Source of the DNA: CALMBW01 sp963779645
GTDB taxonomy: Bacteria > Actinomycetota > CADDZG01 > WHSQ01
Direction of reading: 5' to 3'
Assembly (NCBI GenBank): GCA_963779645.1
Contig: CAVZYX010000005.1
Coordinates: 1,302,001-1,366,000, forward strand
Length of the DNA: 64,000 nucleotides
In this document: positions 8,282 through 16,580 of the stretch, piece by piece
Numbering within the stretch: position 1 is the first letter of the stretch
How the letters are laid out: each line of letters starts with the position of its first letter
The notes under the pieces: model-generated
The model's database searches: none
Seen by the model: only the letters and a program-made list of their open reading frames with translations
Told to the model about the DNA's origin: nothing
Translations under genes and position numbers: made by a program

Positions 8282-9100
8282 ATGGAACTTGCCAACCGCG
8301 TCGGCATCGTCACAGGTGCATCGCGTGGGATAGGGGTTTACCTAGCCGAGGCGTTGGCCCGTAAGGGAGTACACCTTGCGCTCGCTGCGCGCTCCGCAGA
8401 GGATCTCGCGGTCACGGCCAAGAAACTCGAGAACTATCCCATCAGGGTGGTGAGCGTTCCGACCGATGTTACGAAGATCGACGACCTGCACAACCTGGTT
8501 GAAAGAGCCACGAACGATCTGGGTCCTATCGATCTCCTGATCAACAACGCTGGGGTCGAGCATTACCAGTACTTCCACGAGTACGACTTCGACATGATCG
8601 CCAAGATCATGCAGACGAATGTGATCTCCGCGCAGTGGCTGACGCGACTCGTGCTACCGGGCATGGTCGAGCGTAAGAGGGGCCACATCGCAAACATCGC
8701 TTCCGTGGCAGGGAAGATGGCGGTGCCTTACAACTCCATCTACTCGGCCTCCAAGCACGCGCTTGTTGGATTCTCGTGGTCGTTGCGAGAAGAGGTCTCC
8801 AAGCACAACGTTGGTGTTTCAGTGATCTGTCCCGGTTTCGTCGCGGAGGCTGGGATGTTCTCGGACTGGAGTAAAGGCAAGAAGCCTCCGGGGCTGGCCT
8901 CCACGGTCGAGCCGGATACGGTGGCGACCAAGACCGTCGAGGCGATCGAACGCAACAAGGGTGAAGTCATCGTTGCCTCGGCTCTCATGAAGCTGACAAA
9001 GGGGATCCCTCATGGGGTCAGTGCGGCGATGGGCCGCAAGAGCGGTGGGTTCGCGTTCCTCGAGAAGGTCGCCGTGAAGGCGTGGAAGGAAAAGCAATAA
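8282..9100 (+). CDS. Short-chain dehydrogenase/reductase (SDR)
   Basis: 272 residues, classical SDR. The cofactor motif is TGASRGIG at residues 11-18, NNAG at 88-91, and the catalytic S141, Y154 and K158 (NSIYSASKHA). D62 (TDV) is the adenine-contact residue. It reduces or oxidises a hydroxyl/keto group with NAD(P); the substrate is unknown. ATG 8282 follows AAGGAGG. It may be cotranscribed with the sugar ABC genes 27 bases upstream, but a metabolic link is not evident. Confidence 0.9.
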   Translation: MELANRVGIVTGASRGIGVYLAEALARKGVHLALAARSAEDLAVTAKKLENYPIRVVSVPTDVTKIDDLHNLVERATNDLGPIDLLINNAGVEHYQYFHEYDFDMIAKIMQTNVISAQWLTRLVLPGMVERKRGHIANIASVAGKMAVPYNSIYSASKHALVGFSWSLREEVSKHNVGVSVICPGFVAEAGMFSDWSKGKKPPGLASTVEPDTVATKTVEAIERNKGEVIVASALMKLTKGIPHGVSAAMGRKSGGFAFLEKVAVKAWKEKQ

Positions 9101-9193
9101 TTAGTTCACAAGAGGGCTGTTGTTCCTTGCCTGTGGGTATCATCGTGTCGCGAAACCTACTGACGGTTGGACCCATTCACCAGGAGGAGCTAG

Positions 9194-9493
9194 ATGACGT
9201 ACGTCATCGCCGAACCATGCATCGGGGTTAAGGACCGTGCCTGCGTCGATGAATGCCCGGTCGATTGCATCTACGAGGGTGAGGAGCAGCTGTTCATCCA
9301 CCCGGAGGAATGTGTGGACTGCGACGCCTGCTTACCCGCTTGCCCGGTGGATGCCATCTTCCCTGCGGACAATGTTCCGGGCGAATGGCAGAATTTCACC
9401 GATCTCAACGCCAAATGGTTCGAGGAGCACCCCGATGCTTCGGGGGGAGCCATGGAGAGCCCCTACGCTCCGGCGGAAGAGCGAGGCGAATAA
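9194..9493 (+). CDS. fdxA: Ferredoxin, 7Fe type (3Fe-4S / 4Fe-4S)
   Basis: 99 residues. The N-terminal cysteine pattern C-x6-C-x3-CP (CIGVKDRACVDECPVDC) and second set CVDCDACLPACPVDAIF match the seven-iron ferredoxins of Actinobacteria. It carries low-potential electrons. Just downstream lie korA and korB, whose enzyme reduces ferredoxin, so it is the likely electron acceptor. ATG 9194 is preceded by AGGAGGAG. A strong terminator (9503-9526) ends its transcript, so it is expressed separately from korAB. Confidence 0.93.
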   Translation: MTYVIAEPCIGVKDRACVDECPVDCIYEGEEQLFIHPEECVDCDACLPACPVDAIFPADNVPGEWQNFTDLNAKWFEEHPDASGGAMESPYAPAEERGE

Positions 9494-9502
9494 AGACAAG
9501 CG

Positions 9503-9526
9503 AAAGGCCCGGGCAACCGGGCCTTT
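9503..9526 (+). terminator. Intrinsic terminator after ferredoxin gene
   Basis: A ten-base-pair perfect stem (AAAGGCCCGG / CCGGGCCTTT) with a GCAA loop, ending in TTT then ACTC. It lies 10 bases after the ferredoxin stop. Confidence 0.8.
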
Positions 9527-9538
9527 ACTCTTAGGAGG

Positions 9539-9769
9539 ATGAATCCGACCGAGCCCATCCCGTCAGCCGACGAACAGGTCTGGCGTGCGCTCCTTGGTCG
9601 GAAGGTTTCAGTCCGCTACCGGATCACTGGGCATTCCGCCCACAACTTCTCGGAAGCGATCGGGATGGTGCAATCGATCGATTCGGTCCACGTGAAGATC
9701 GTCGACCGTCGAGGCAAGGTGTCCGAATTCGCATTGGATGACTTCGTGGCCGGGAAAGTCTGGACATGA
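9539..9769 (+). CDS. Small conserved protein, SH3-like beta domain
   Basis: 76 residues. The sequence from VWRALLGRKVSVRYRI through EAIGMVQSIDSVHVKIVDRRGKVSEFALDDFVAGKVW has alternating hydrophobic strands and resembles the small SH3-like domain found N-terminal to some actinobacterial GNAT acetyltransferases (the Rv0428c type). Here it stands alone. AGGAGG abuts the ATG with no spacer, which is too close for normal initiation; no better in-frame start exists before Met44. The function is unknown, and the resemblance is by eye only. Confidence 0.55.
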   Translation: MNPTEPIPSADEQVWRALLGRKVSVRYRITGHSAHNFSEAIGMVQSIDSVHVKIVDRRGKVSEFALDDFVAGKVWT

Positions 9770-9827
9770 CGCCTGTATCATCGATGGCAGAACTTGCTTC
9801 TAGCGGTAGAGAGGGGATGCACCCAGA

Positions 9828-11687
9828 TTGAGCACCCGGATGGCTCCGGAGGGCTCCTCGAGCGTCCATCGTCAAGAGGTCGATAGGGTTGTCATCCGAT
9901 TCGCCGGTGACTCCGGCGACGGGATGCAGCTCACTGGGGACCGCTTCACGAGCGCGAGCGCCTTCTTCGGCAACGACCTTTCCACACTGCCGGATTTCCC
10001 GGCAGAGATCAGAGCTCCGGCCGGAACCCTCGCTGGGGTTTCCGGGTTCCAGGTTCACTTCTCCGATCACGACATCCTGACACCGGGCGACCAACCCGGC
10101 GTGCTTGTTGCGATGAACCCTGCGGCGCTGAAGGCCAACGTCAAAGACCTCGTGCCCGGTGGGCTACTGATCGTCAACAGCGACGCGTTCGAGCAGAAGA
10201 ATCTCGAGAAGGCCGGCTACCCAGCGGATCCGCTTGGCGACGGAACGCTCGATGGTTACTCGCTTTACAAGATCCCGATGACGAAGATGACGATCGAGGC
10301 CGTCAAGCCCTTCAACCTCAACAAGAAAGAGGCCGAGCGCAGCAAGAACATGTTCGCTCTGGGGGTCGTTTCGTGGATGTACTCACGTCCCCTCGAGCAG
10401 ACCGTGGCGTGGCTCGAGAAGAAGTTCGCAAAGAAGCCGGAGATCGCCTCGGCGAACATCGCCTGTCTGAAAGCGGGACACGCTTTCGGTGAAACCGCGG
10501 AACTTGCTGCCTTCGAAGTCAAGCCGGCGGTTCTAGCCCCCGGTCGCTATCGCAGGATCACCGGGAACCAGGCACTTGCCTTTGGACTGATAGCTGCGAG
10601 CGTGCAGTCCAAGCTCCCCCTGTTCCTCGGGAGCTACCCGATCACTCCGGCATCGGACATCCTTCACGAGCTTTCGCGTCACAAGAACTTCGGGATCAGA
10701 ACCGTTCAAGCCGAAGACGAGATCGCAGCTGTGACGATGGCGATCGGTGCATCGTTCGGCGGGCATCTCGGTGTCACTACGACTTCGGGGCCGGGGCTCG
10801 ACCTGAAATCTGAGGCCATCGGATTAGCCCTGCAGCTCGAACTTCCGTTGATCGTCGTGGACATCCAGCGAGGCGGTCCTTCTACTGGCCTTCCGACCAA
10901 GACCGAGCAGTCGGACCTCATGCATGCGATGTACGGGCGTCACGGGGAGTCACCGCTGCCGATAGTCGCTGCCTACTCACCTCCCTCATGCTTCTGGGCG
11001 GCGATCGAAGCAGCGCGGATCGCGGTGAAGTACATGACACCGGTCATCTTGCTGTCCGATGGATACCTCGCCAACGGAGCGGAACCGTGGCGTATCCCAT
11101 CGGTGGACAAGCTCCCCGACATCTCGACTCGCTTCGCGAGTCAGCCGAACGTGGGCGAGGACTTCTGGCCCTACCTGCGGGATGACGAAACGCTCGCCAG
11201 GCCGTGGGCGATCCCCGGTACTCCGGGGCTGGAGCATCGGATCGGTGGGTTGGAGCATGCGGACGGAACCGGGAACATCTCGTACGACCCGGACAACCAC
11301 CAGTACATGACGATCCTCCGTGAAGCCAAGATCAAAGCGATCGAAGAGGACATCGATCCGTTGGAGTACGACGCCGACGAAGGAGCAACGGTCCTCGTGC
11401 TCGGTTGGGGTTCAACCTACGGAGCGATCGGAGCCGCATGTCGCAGACTGCGGGTACGCGGCGAGAAGATCGCCCGTGCTCACCTCAAACACCTCAACCC
11501 CTTCCCGAAGAATCTCGAACAGGTTCTGCGTAAGTTCGACAAGATCGTGATCCCCGAGATGAACATGGGGCAGCTTTCGAAGTTGATCAGGTCTGAGTTC
11601 CTGATCGATTCGATCTCGATCAACAAGATGAAAGGCCAGCCGTTCGGTGCGGGCGAACTCGAAGCGCGACTACTGGAGCTGATCTAG
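9828..11687 (+). CDS. korA: 2-oxoacid:ferredoxin oxidoreductase, fused gamma-alpha subunit
   Basis: 619 residues. The N-terminal gamma domain contains RFAGDSGDGMQLTGDRFTS; the alpha domain begins near residue 240 with GNQALAFGLIAASVQSKLPLFLGSYPITPAS, typical of KorA/OorA proteins from Actinobacteria. With KorB it converts 2-oxoglutarate (or another 2-oxoacid) and CoA to acyl-CoA and CO2, reducing ferredoxin. Start is TTG 9828 or ATG 9840; the nearest Shine-Dalgarno is GAGAGGGG about 12 bases before TTG. korB follows after two bases. The ferredoxin gene 330 bases upstream is the obvious redox partner. Confidence 0.93.
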   Translation: MSTRMAPEGSSSVHRQEVDRVVIRFAGDSGDGMQLTGDRFTSASAFFGNDLSTLPDFPAEIRAPAGTLAGVSGFQVHFSDHDILTPGDQPGVLVAMNPAALKANVKDLVPGGLLIVNSDAFEQKNLEKAGYPADPLGDGTLDGYSLYKIPMTKMTIEAVKPFNLNKKEAERSKNMFALGVVSWMYSRPLEQTVAWLEKKFAKKPEIASANIACLKAGHAFGETAELAAFEVKPAVLAPGRYRRITGNQALAFGLIAASVQSKLPLFLGSYPITPASDILHELSRHKNFGIRTVQAEDEIAAVTMAIGASFGGHLGVTTTSGPGLDLKSEAIGLALQLELPLIVVDIQRGGPSTGLPTKTEQSDLMHAMYGRHGESPLPIVAAYSPPSCFWAAIEAARIAVKYMTPVILLSDGYLANGAEPWRIPSVDKLPDISTRFASQPNVGEDFWPYLRDDETLARPWAIPGTPGLEHRIGGLEHADGTGNISYDPDNHQYMTILREAKIKAIEEDIDPLEYDADEGATVLVLGWGSTYGAIGAACRRLRVRGEKIARAHLKHLNPFPKNLEQVLRKFDKIVIPEMNMGQLSKLIRSEFLIDSISINKMKGQPFGAGELEARLLELI

Positions 11688-11689
11688 GT

Positions 11690-12763
11690 ATGTCAGATGA
11701 CGTGATCCAGGATAGGGGCGTCACAGAGCGCTCAGAAGGCGTGAGGAGTCAGACACGCCACGACTTCACGAGCGACCAGGAGGTGCGCTGGTGCCCCGGC
11801 TGCGGCGACTACGCGATCCTCTCCGCCGTTCAGGCCGTGCTGCCCGAGTTCGGGATACCGCGAGAGAAGTTCGTTTTCGTATCCGGGATCGGATGTTCGA
11901 GCAGATTCCCGTACTACATGAACACCTACGGGATGCACAGCATCCACGGGCGCGCCCCCGCGATCGCAACGGGCGTCGCAACCGCGCGGCCCGATCTGCA
12001 TGTGTGGGTCGTTACCGGCGATGGCGATGGACTCTCGATCGGTGGGAACCACCTGATCCATGCTCTTCGTCGCAACGTCAACCTGAAGATCCTCATGTTC
12101 AACAACCAGATCTATGGATTGACGAAGGGGCAGTACTCACCCACTTCAGAGCAGGGAAAGGTGACGAAATCGACGCCGTTCGGATCACTGGAGCGGCCGT
12201 TCAATCCCATCTCGCTCGCGCTGGGGGCCGAAGCGACATTCGTGGCACGAACGATGGACATCGAACGGAAGCATCTTCCCGAGATACTCCGTCGGGCTGC
12301 GGCACACCGAGGCTCAGCTTTCGTCGAGATCTATCAGAACTGCAACATCTTCAACGACGGTGCTTTCATCGCTCTGACCAGCAAGGGCGGAGCCGCGGGC
12401 AACAGGATCTACCTCGAGCACGGCAAGCCGATCCGCTTCGGTGAAACCAACGAGCGCGGTGTGGTCATGAATCCCGATGGGAGCCTCGAAACGGTGAACG
12501 TTGCAGACGTGGGGGAAGCCAAACTCTTGCGTCATGACGAGCATCGCGACGAACCTGCGCTCGCATTCGCCCTGTCGCATCTTGCTTCGGGGCCGACCAT
12601 GCCGACCCCCCTTGGTGTCTTCCGCGACGTCGAACGGGCTGTGTATGGAGACGGCATGGAGAACCAGCTTCGGCGAGCTGCCTCCGAGCAGGGCCCTGGG
12701 GATCTGACGAAGCTGCTCGAGTCCGGTGACACCTGGACCGTGGGCGCCTCGACCACCAACTGA
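11690..12763 (+). CDS. korB: 2-oxoacid:ferredoxin oxidoreductase, beta subunit
   Basis: 357 residues. TPP-binding beta subunit: WCPGCGDYAIL at about 35-45, GIGCSSRFPYYM, HSIHGRAPAIATG, then the TPP/Mg motif GDGDGLSIGGNHLIHALRRN and NNQIYGLTKGQYSPTS. The cysteines GCGD and GIGC are the expected cluster ligands, and a third lies at YQNCN. It forms the active site of the KorAB complex. No separate gamma or delta subunit is needed because gamma is fused to KorA. ATG follows the korA stop by two bases. Confidence 0.93.
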   Translation: MSDDVIQDRGVTERSEGVRSQTRHDFTSDQEVRWCPGCGDYAILSAVQAVLPEFGIPREKFVFVSGIGCSSRFPYYMNTYGMHSIHGRAPAIATGVATARPDLHVWVVTGDGDGLSIGGNHLIHALRRNVNLKILMFNNQIYGLTKGQYSPTSEQGKVTKSTPFGSLERPFNPISLALGAEATFVARTMDIERKHLPEILRRAAAHRGSAFVEIYQNCNIFNDGAFIALTSKGGAAGNRIYLEHGKPIRFGETNERGVVMNPDGSLETVNVADVGEAKLLRHDEHRDEPALAFALSHLASGPTMPTPLGVFRDVERAVYGDGMENQLRRAASEQGPGDLTKLLESGDTWTVGASTTN

Positions 12764-12781
12764 ACTGAGAAAGGGGTAGTG

Positions 12782-13063
12782 ATGGCCGACGCGACCGGTG
12801 GAGGGACCCCCACCGACCCTGCAGAAGGACGGATCGAAGCTTTGGCTCTGAAGCTGCTCCGCAGTCCCGACGAGAACGGTCTGGAAGCCGGTGATATCGA
12901 TAGCGCTCGCCTTATCGCCCGACGGAGGCTCGAGGATTCCGAAGCTCGGACGAATGACCCCGCCACCACCGACCCCGAACACGAGGACGCGATCCGCAGA
13001 ACCTCAGGAGAGACCTCGGCCATCGGTGACACCATCACCAAACGCACCGCCGTCGACGAATAA
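12782..13063 (+). CDS. Hypothetical acidic protein
   Basis: 93 residues from ATG 12782 (GTG 12779 also possible), preceded by AAAGGGG. It is rich in Asp, Glu, Thr and Arg with no membrane segment and no domain I recognise. It starts 18 bases after korB, so it is probably cotranscribed with korAB. Its low complexity and even codon pattern suggest a real but disordered protein; no role can be named. Confidence 0.5.
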   Translation: MADATGGGTPTDPAEGRIEALALKLLRSPDENGLEAGDIDSARLIARRRLEDSEARTNDPATTDPEHEDAIRRTSGETSAIGDTITKRTAVDE

Positions 13064-13144
13064 CGTTTTCTACTAAAAGCAGCTTCACTATTTCAGCCTG
13101 GCTCGCCAAGGAATTCATCCTCTTTCGCCACGGAGTCGGGGCGT

Positions 13145-13150
13145 TAGGCT
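13145..13150 (+). promoter_or_regulatory. -10 box (TAGGCT) of a leaderless gene
   Basis: TAGGCT ends 7 nt before ATG 13158, which places transcription start at or next to the start codon. No Shine-Dalgarno precedes the gene. Confidence 0.5.
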
Positions 13151-13157
13151 GCCCGGC

Positions 13158-14774
13158 ATGAGCGAACAGGGACATGGCGGTCAGGCGGTATCGGGAGCTC
13201 TCAAAGCCCTCGGCGTTAGCAAGATCTTCACCCTCTCGGGGGGCCACATCTTCCCGATCTTCGATGGCGCGGTTAAAGACGGGATCGAGCTTGTCGACGT
13301 GCGTCATGAACAGAACGCCGTGTTCGCAGCCGAAGCCTGGGGACGACTCAAGCGGGAACTGGGCGTAGCCGCGGTAACCGCCGGCCCGGGAGTCACCAAC
13401 GCGATGAGCCCGATGGCGCAAGCATCTTTCAATAGCTCCCCGGTCCTTGTTCTCGCGGGTCGAGCGCCGACGTTCCGTTGGGGGCAGGGGAGTCTCCAGG
13501 AGTTGGACCATCCGCCGTTCGTCGATCCGATCGCACCGGCTCAGACGGTTCCTTCGACGGAAGAGGTCGCAAGCTATGTGATCGAAGCCGGAACCGCGGC
13601 GATGACGCCACCTGGCGGCCCCCGCTTCCTCGACTTTCCCCTCGACGTTCTCTTCAACCAAGCCGAGATCACCATCCCGTCGCCACAACCGCAGTCGTGG
13701 GAGATCGATCAGGAGAGCCGAGGCAACGTGGCTAATGTTGCGCGCCTGATCACGGACGCGGAACGGCCGGTCATCATCGCGGGCTCCAACGTCTGGATGG
13801 AGCGAGGCGAGAACGCATTGCGTTCCCTAGCCGAGCGCGCGGGCATCCCCGTTTACATGAACGGCCAGGGACGAGGGTGTTTGGCTGCGGATCATCCGCT
13901 CGCCTTCGCGCGTAGTCGAGGCAAGGCATTGAACGAAGCGGATCTCGTGATCGTTGCTGGCACGCCGATGGATTTCCGGCTGGGCTTCGGCCAGTTCGCC
14001 TTCGGGGCCAAGATCGTCCACATCGATTCGCATCCCTTGGCTCGGCATGTTCAGCTCGCAGCCGGTGTTCAGGCTCCAGTCGGGATCGCGCTCGAGGCGA
14101 TCGATGACGCCTTCGAAGGCAAGCCTCAGACGGACGATTGGATCGCCGCCTTACGCGAGGAAGAGGATCACAAGCGCGAGAAGGTAGCGGCGGAACTCCG
14201 TAATGACTCAAACCCGATCCATCCGATGCGCATCTACGGCGAGCTCGTGCCTCTGCTCGATCGAAACGCGATCGTTATCGGTGACGGCGGCGACTTCGTC
14301 AGCTATGCAGGTAAAGAGGTTCCGAGTTTCGAACCCGGTTGTTGGCTCGATCCCGGACCCTTTGGCTGTCTTGGCATCGGCCCCGGATATGCACTCGCTG
14401 CGCGTCACGCCTACCCGGATCGGCAGGTTGTCATCCTCTACGGCGATGGAGCGATCGGTTTCTCCGCATCCGAACTCGAGACGATGTGCAGGCACAAACT
14501 GCCGGTCGTATGCGTGGTCGGTAACAACGGCATCTGGGCTCTCGAGAAGCATCCGATGAAGGGTCTCTACGGTTACGACGTTGTCGCAGACCTCGCGCCG
14601 GGGATCCGCTACGACGAGATGATGAAGGCGTTCGGGGGCCGCGGAGAACTGGTGACGGATCCCAACGAGATCGCACCTGCTCTCAAGAGGGCCTTCGATT
14701 CCGGAGAGCCGTACCTGGTGAACATCCTGACCGACCCGGAGATCGCCTATCCGCGCTCTGCCAACCTGGCCTAG
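13158..14774 (+). CDS. ilvG: Acetolactate synthase-like TPP enzyme (IlvG type)
   Basis: 538 residues, complete three-domain TPP decarboxylase. The N-terminal domain has FTLSGGHIFPIFDG and the catalytic-Glu region DVRHEQNAVFAAEAW; the C-terminal TPP motif is GDGAIGFSASELETM followed by VVGNNG. The sequence follows mycobacterial IlvG-type proteins (GPGVTN, GRAPTFRWGQGSLQELDH). These are annotated as acetolactate synthases but often lack the regulatory subunit; none is seen here. It may instead act on oxalyl-CoA or another 2-oxoacid. It is apparently leaderless (TAGGCT 7 nt before ATG) and leads a cluster ending with the ErpA-like gene. Confidence 0.82.
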   Translation: MSEQGHGGQAVSGALKALGVSKIFTLSGGHIFPIFDGAVKDGIELVDVRHEQNAVFAAEAWGRLKRELGVAAVTAGPGVTNAMSPMAQASFNSSPVLVLAGRAPTFRWGQGSLQELDHPPFVDPIAPAQTVPSTEEVASYVIEAGTAAMTPPGGPRFLDFPLDVLFNQAEITIPSPQPQSWEIDQESRGNVANVARLITDAERPVIIAGSNVWMERGENALRSLAERAGIPVYMNGQGRGCLAADHPLAFARSRGKALNEADLVIVAGTPMDFRLGFGQFAFGAKIVHIDSHPLARHVQLAAGVQAPVGIALEAIDDAFEGKPQTDDWIAALREEEDHKREKVAAELRNDSNPIHPMRIYGELVPLLDRNAIVIGDGGDFVSYAGKEVPSFEPGCWLDPGPFGCLGIGPGYALAARHAYPDRQVVILYGDGAIGFSASELETMCRHKLPVVCVVGNNGIWALEKHPMKGLYGYDVVADLAPGIRYDEMMKAFGGRGELVTDPNEIAPALKRAFDSGEPYLVNILTDPEIAYPRSANLA

Positions 14775-14783
14775 GAGCAGGTG

Positions 14784-14981
14784 ATGGGCAGTCATGAGTG
14801 GTGGCACCTCTTCGTGCTCGGTTCGACCCTGATGGGGGCCGCGGCCCTCGTGATTGTGGGCTTGTATCCCTTGATGTTCGGCCAGGAGACGTCCGGTTCG
14901 TCACGTTGGCGCAAGATCGCACTTGGGTTGGTGGGCGTAGCTGCCGTTCTACTTATCGTGGAATGGCTGGCTATCCACTGA
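14784..14981 (+). CDS. Small two-helix membrane protein
   Basis: 65 residues from ATG 14784 (GTG 14781 possible). Two hydrophobic helices (HLFVLGSTLMGAAALVIVGLYPL and IALGLVGVAAVLLIVEWLAI) flank a short polar loop. It begins 9 bases after the ilvG-like gene behind AGGAG, so is likely cotranscribed. No family is recognised and no function can be given. Confidence 0.6.
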   Translation: MGSHEWWHLFVLGSTLMGAAALVIVGLYPLMFGQETSGSSRWRKIALGLVGVAAVLLIVEWLAIH

Positions 14982-15031
14982 CGTTGACTTATCATCGAGA
15001 GGCACCCGATGGTGCCCATCAAGGAGGAACA

Positions 15032-15415
15032 GTGTCAGTAGCTGAGACGAAGACCAATGAGACGATGACCCTCTCGATCACCGAATCGGCCGCGTCCAAG
15101 GTCCAGGAGCTCCTGGATCGCGAGATCTCGGCTGCTCCTGAGGACCACGAAGGCAAGGAGTATTCGCTCCGCGTTGCCGTGCAGCCTGGTGGGTGCGCCG
15201 GCCTTCGATATGCCCTCTACTTCGACGATCGCAAGCTCGATGACGACGACATCTCTACCGTGCGGGGCGTTGAGATCCGTACGGACAAGATGAGCGCTCC
15301 GTATCTAAGAGGCGCTGAGATCGACTACGTCGACTCCCTGGCTCAGTCCGGGTTCACTATCAACAACCCCAACGCCAAAGGCACCTGCGCCTGCGGAGAC
15401 AGCGCCCAGTTCTGA
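15032..15415 (+). CDS. erpA: Iron-sulfur cluster assembly/insertion protein, HesB/IscA/ErpA family
   Basis: 127 residues. A-type carrier that hands Fe-S clusters to target enzymes. The conserved core is present: LSITESAASKVQELL, AVQPGGCAGLRYALYFDD with the first ligand cysteine, and the C-terminal GTCACGDSAQF with the other two cysteines (C-x-C). GTG 15032 is chosen because AAGGAGG lies just before it; an internal ATG at 15064 would cut the first strand region. Its presence fits the many Fe-S enzymes in the window (LipA, KorAB, ferredoxin). A terminator follows. Confidence 0.9.
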   Translation: MSVAETKTNETMTLSITESAASKVQELLDREISAAPEDHEGKEYSLRVAVQPGGCAGLRYALYFDDRKLDDDDISTVRGVEIRTDKMSAPYLRGAEIDYVDSLAQSGFTINNPNAKGTCACGDSAQF

Positions 15416-15435
15416 TCAATAAAGTTGTTCTGAAG

Positions 15436-15460
15436 GAGCCGCCTGCGGGCGGCTCTTTTC
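15436..15460 (+). terminator. Intrinsic terminator after erpA-like gene
   Basis: Eight-base-pair stem GAGCCGCC / GGCGGCTC with a TGCG loop, followed by TTTTC TTT, starting 20 bases after the stop. Confidence 0.85.
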
Positions 15461-15536
15461 TTTAGACACGACGCGCGATGGGATGCGTGGGTTTTGCATC
15501 CCATTTCTGGGTAGCTTCCCCCTAGGGAGGTGAGTC

Positions 15537-15965
15537 GTGGAGGAGCGGAACGGCTACGTCGCCTCAATCATCGGCGGCGCTCTCGGCGCAACGGGCGGAC
15601 TGACCCTGGGATATCAACTCGGCGCCCTTTACGCGGACCGCTACATGCCGGACGCGGAGCTTGAGGCAGTTCTCCCGGCAGCCGTCGGTGGTGTCTTGGG
15701 CCTGTGGATCGGGACCTTCTTTGGCGTCGCTATCGCTCTATGGCTGGCCCGCGACGAGGGTGTCTGGGGCACAGCCGCTCGTTCCCTGTGGGTGTTCCCC
15801 TTCATCGTGATGTTCGTCGGCCTACCCATCTTCTTGCTAACGGATCCTGGAGCGCACGTTCTACTGGTCATCTTGCCGATCGGCGTCTGCGTCGGCGTGT
15901 CCGGGGCCATCGCTCGCCGCCTATGGATCGGCTATCGCGAGATCGAGAAGAGATGGAACGGATGA
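15537..15965 (+). CDS. Hypothetical membrane protein
   Basis: 142 residues, GTG start behind GGGAGGTGAG. Four hydrophobic stretches can be seen: an N-terminal glycine-rich helix (IIGGALGATGGLTLGYQLGALYA), AVGGVLGLWIGTFFGVAIALWLA, SLWVFPFIVMFVGLPIFLL and VLLVILPIGVCVGVSGAIA. There is no recognised domain. Its stop overlaps the start of the next, similar small membrane protein (ATGA), so the two probably form a functional pair. Confidence 0.65.
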   Translation: MEERNGYVASIIGGALGATGGLTLGYQLGALYADRYMPDAELEAVLPAAVGGVLGLWIGTFFGVAIALWLARDEGVWGTAARSLWVFPFIVMFVGLPIFLLTDPGAHVLLVILPIGVCVGVSGAIARRLWIGYREIEKRWNG

Positions 15966-16381
15966 TGCGCGCCATCCCACTGCGTTCAAGAGCAATGGCG
16001 ATCGCCTTAGTCGTTGGAGCCGTGGCCGGCATTGCCGGCTGCATTGCGGGGGTCCGTATCGCAGCCGTCGTTGAACCTGAAGACGCCGGTCTCGGTTCGC
16101 TCCTCTATTGGCTCTACGGAGGGGTGATCGGGGCCTGGGCCGGCGCGGTCATGGGTGTGGGTCTCGGCCTGAGGGCCGGCGGCGCGGCCCCCCTGAGCTC
16201 AGCGCTGTTCTGGACGTTGGGACTGCTGCTTCCGATCGCGGGGGGTTCGGGATGGATAGCTGTGTCGTTAACCGATTACGACGACCACATCCCCATCGTT
16301 GTCGAGTACGGACTCCCGGTGGTGGGTTTCGCCTTGTCTATCTATCTGGGGAGACGGACGGCAAGAAGATTCCGCCGGTGA
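15962..16381 (+). CDS. Hypothetical membrane protein
   Basis: 139 residues from ATG 15962, or 138 from ATG 15965. Its layout parallels the preceding protein (glycine-rich helices ALVVGAVAGIAGCIAGV and YGGVIGAWAGAVMGVGLGLRAGG, later ALFWTLGLLLPIAGGSGWIAV and LPVVGFALSIYLG). Both may be diverged copies of one ancestor, which is an inference from length and helix spacing only. It ends just before the promoter of the S-box riboswitch. Confidence 0.6.
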   Translation: MMRAIPLRSRAMAIALVVGAVAGIAGCIAGVRIAAVVEPEDAGLGSLLYWLYGGVIGAWAGAVMGVGLGLRAGGAAPLSSALFWTLGLLLPIAGGSGWIAVSLTDYDDHIPIVVEYGLPVVGFALSIYLGRRTARRFRR

Positions 16382-16404
16382 CACGCCCTCATCGTCGGGC
16401 CGTC

Positions 16405-16410
16405 TAGAAT
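16405..16410 (+). promoter_or_regulatory. -10 box (TAGAAT) of the S-box transcript
   Basis: TAGAAT lies 6 nt before the first paired base of the riboswitch P1 stem, so the RNA would begin with the P1 helix itself. A -35 box is not obvious. Confidence 0.6.
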
Positions 16411-16416
16411 CTGACC

Positions 16417-16508
16417 AGCTCATCAAGAGCGGGGGAGGGTCCGGCCCGTTGATCCCGCCGCAACCACCGGCCTAGGCCGGTAGGTGCGAATCCCGGGTTG
16501 GATGAGCT
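16417..16508 (+). ncRNA. SAM-I (S-box) riboswitch
   Basis: P1 is a perfect 8-bp helix (AGCTCATC / GATGAGCT at the two ends). Directly inside it are the S-box hallmarks CATCAAGAG, then GGAGGGTCCGGCCC, CCCGCCGCAACC, and GGTAGGTGCGAATCCC before the closing strand. S-adenosylmethionine binding would favour the terminator downstream and switch off the methionine-synthase-like genes. Recognition rests on the consensus bases and helix order. Confidence 0.9.
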
Positions 16509-16526
16509 GAAGTGGACTCGATAGGG

Positions 16527-16559
16527 GCCCCTTCCCACCCGGGAAGGGGCTTTTCTTTT
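16527..16559 (+). terminator. Riboswitch-controlled intrinsic terminator
   Basis: Ten-base-pair stem GCCCCTTCCC / GGGAAGGGGC with loop ACCC, then TTTTCTTTT. It lies 18 bases after the S-box and 21 bases before the first metE-like gene, so it is the expression platform. The competing antiterminator is not obvious by eye. Confidence 0.85.
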
Positions 16560-16580
16560 GAGCTGGGAGGCAAGGAAGCG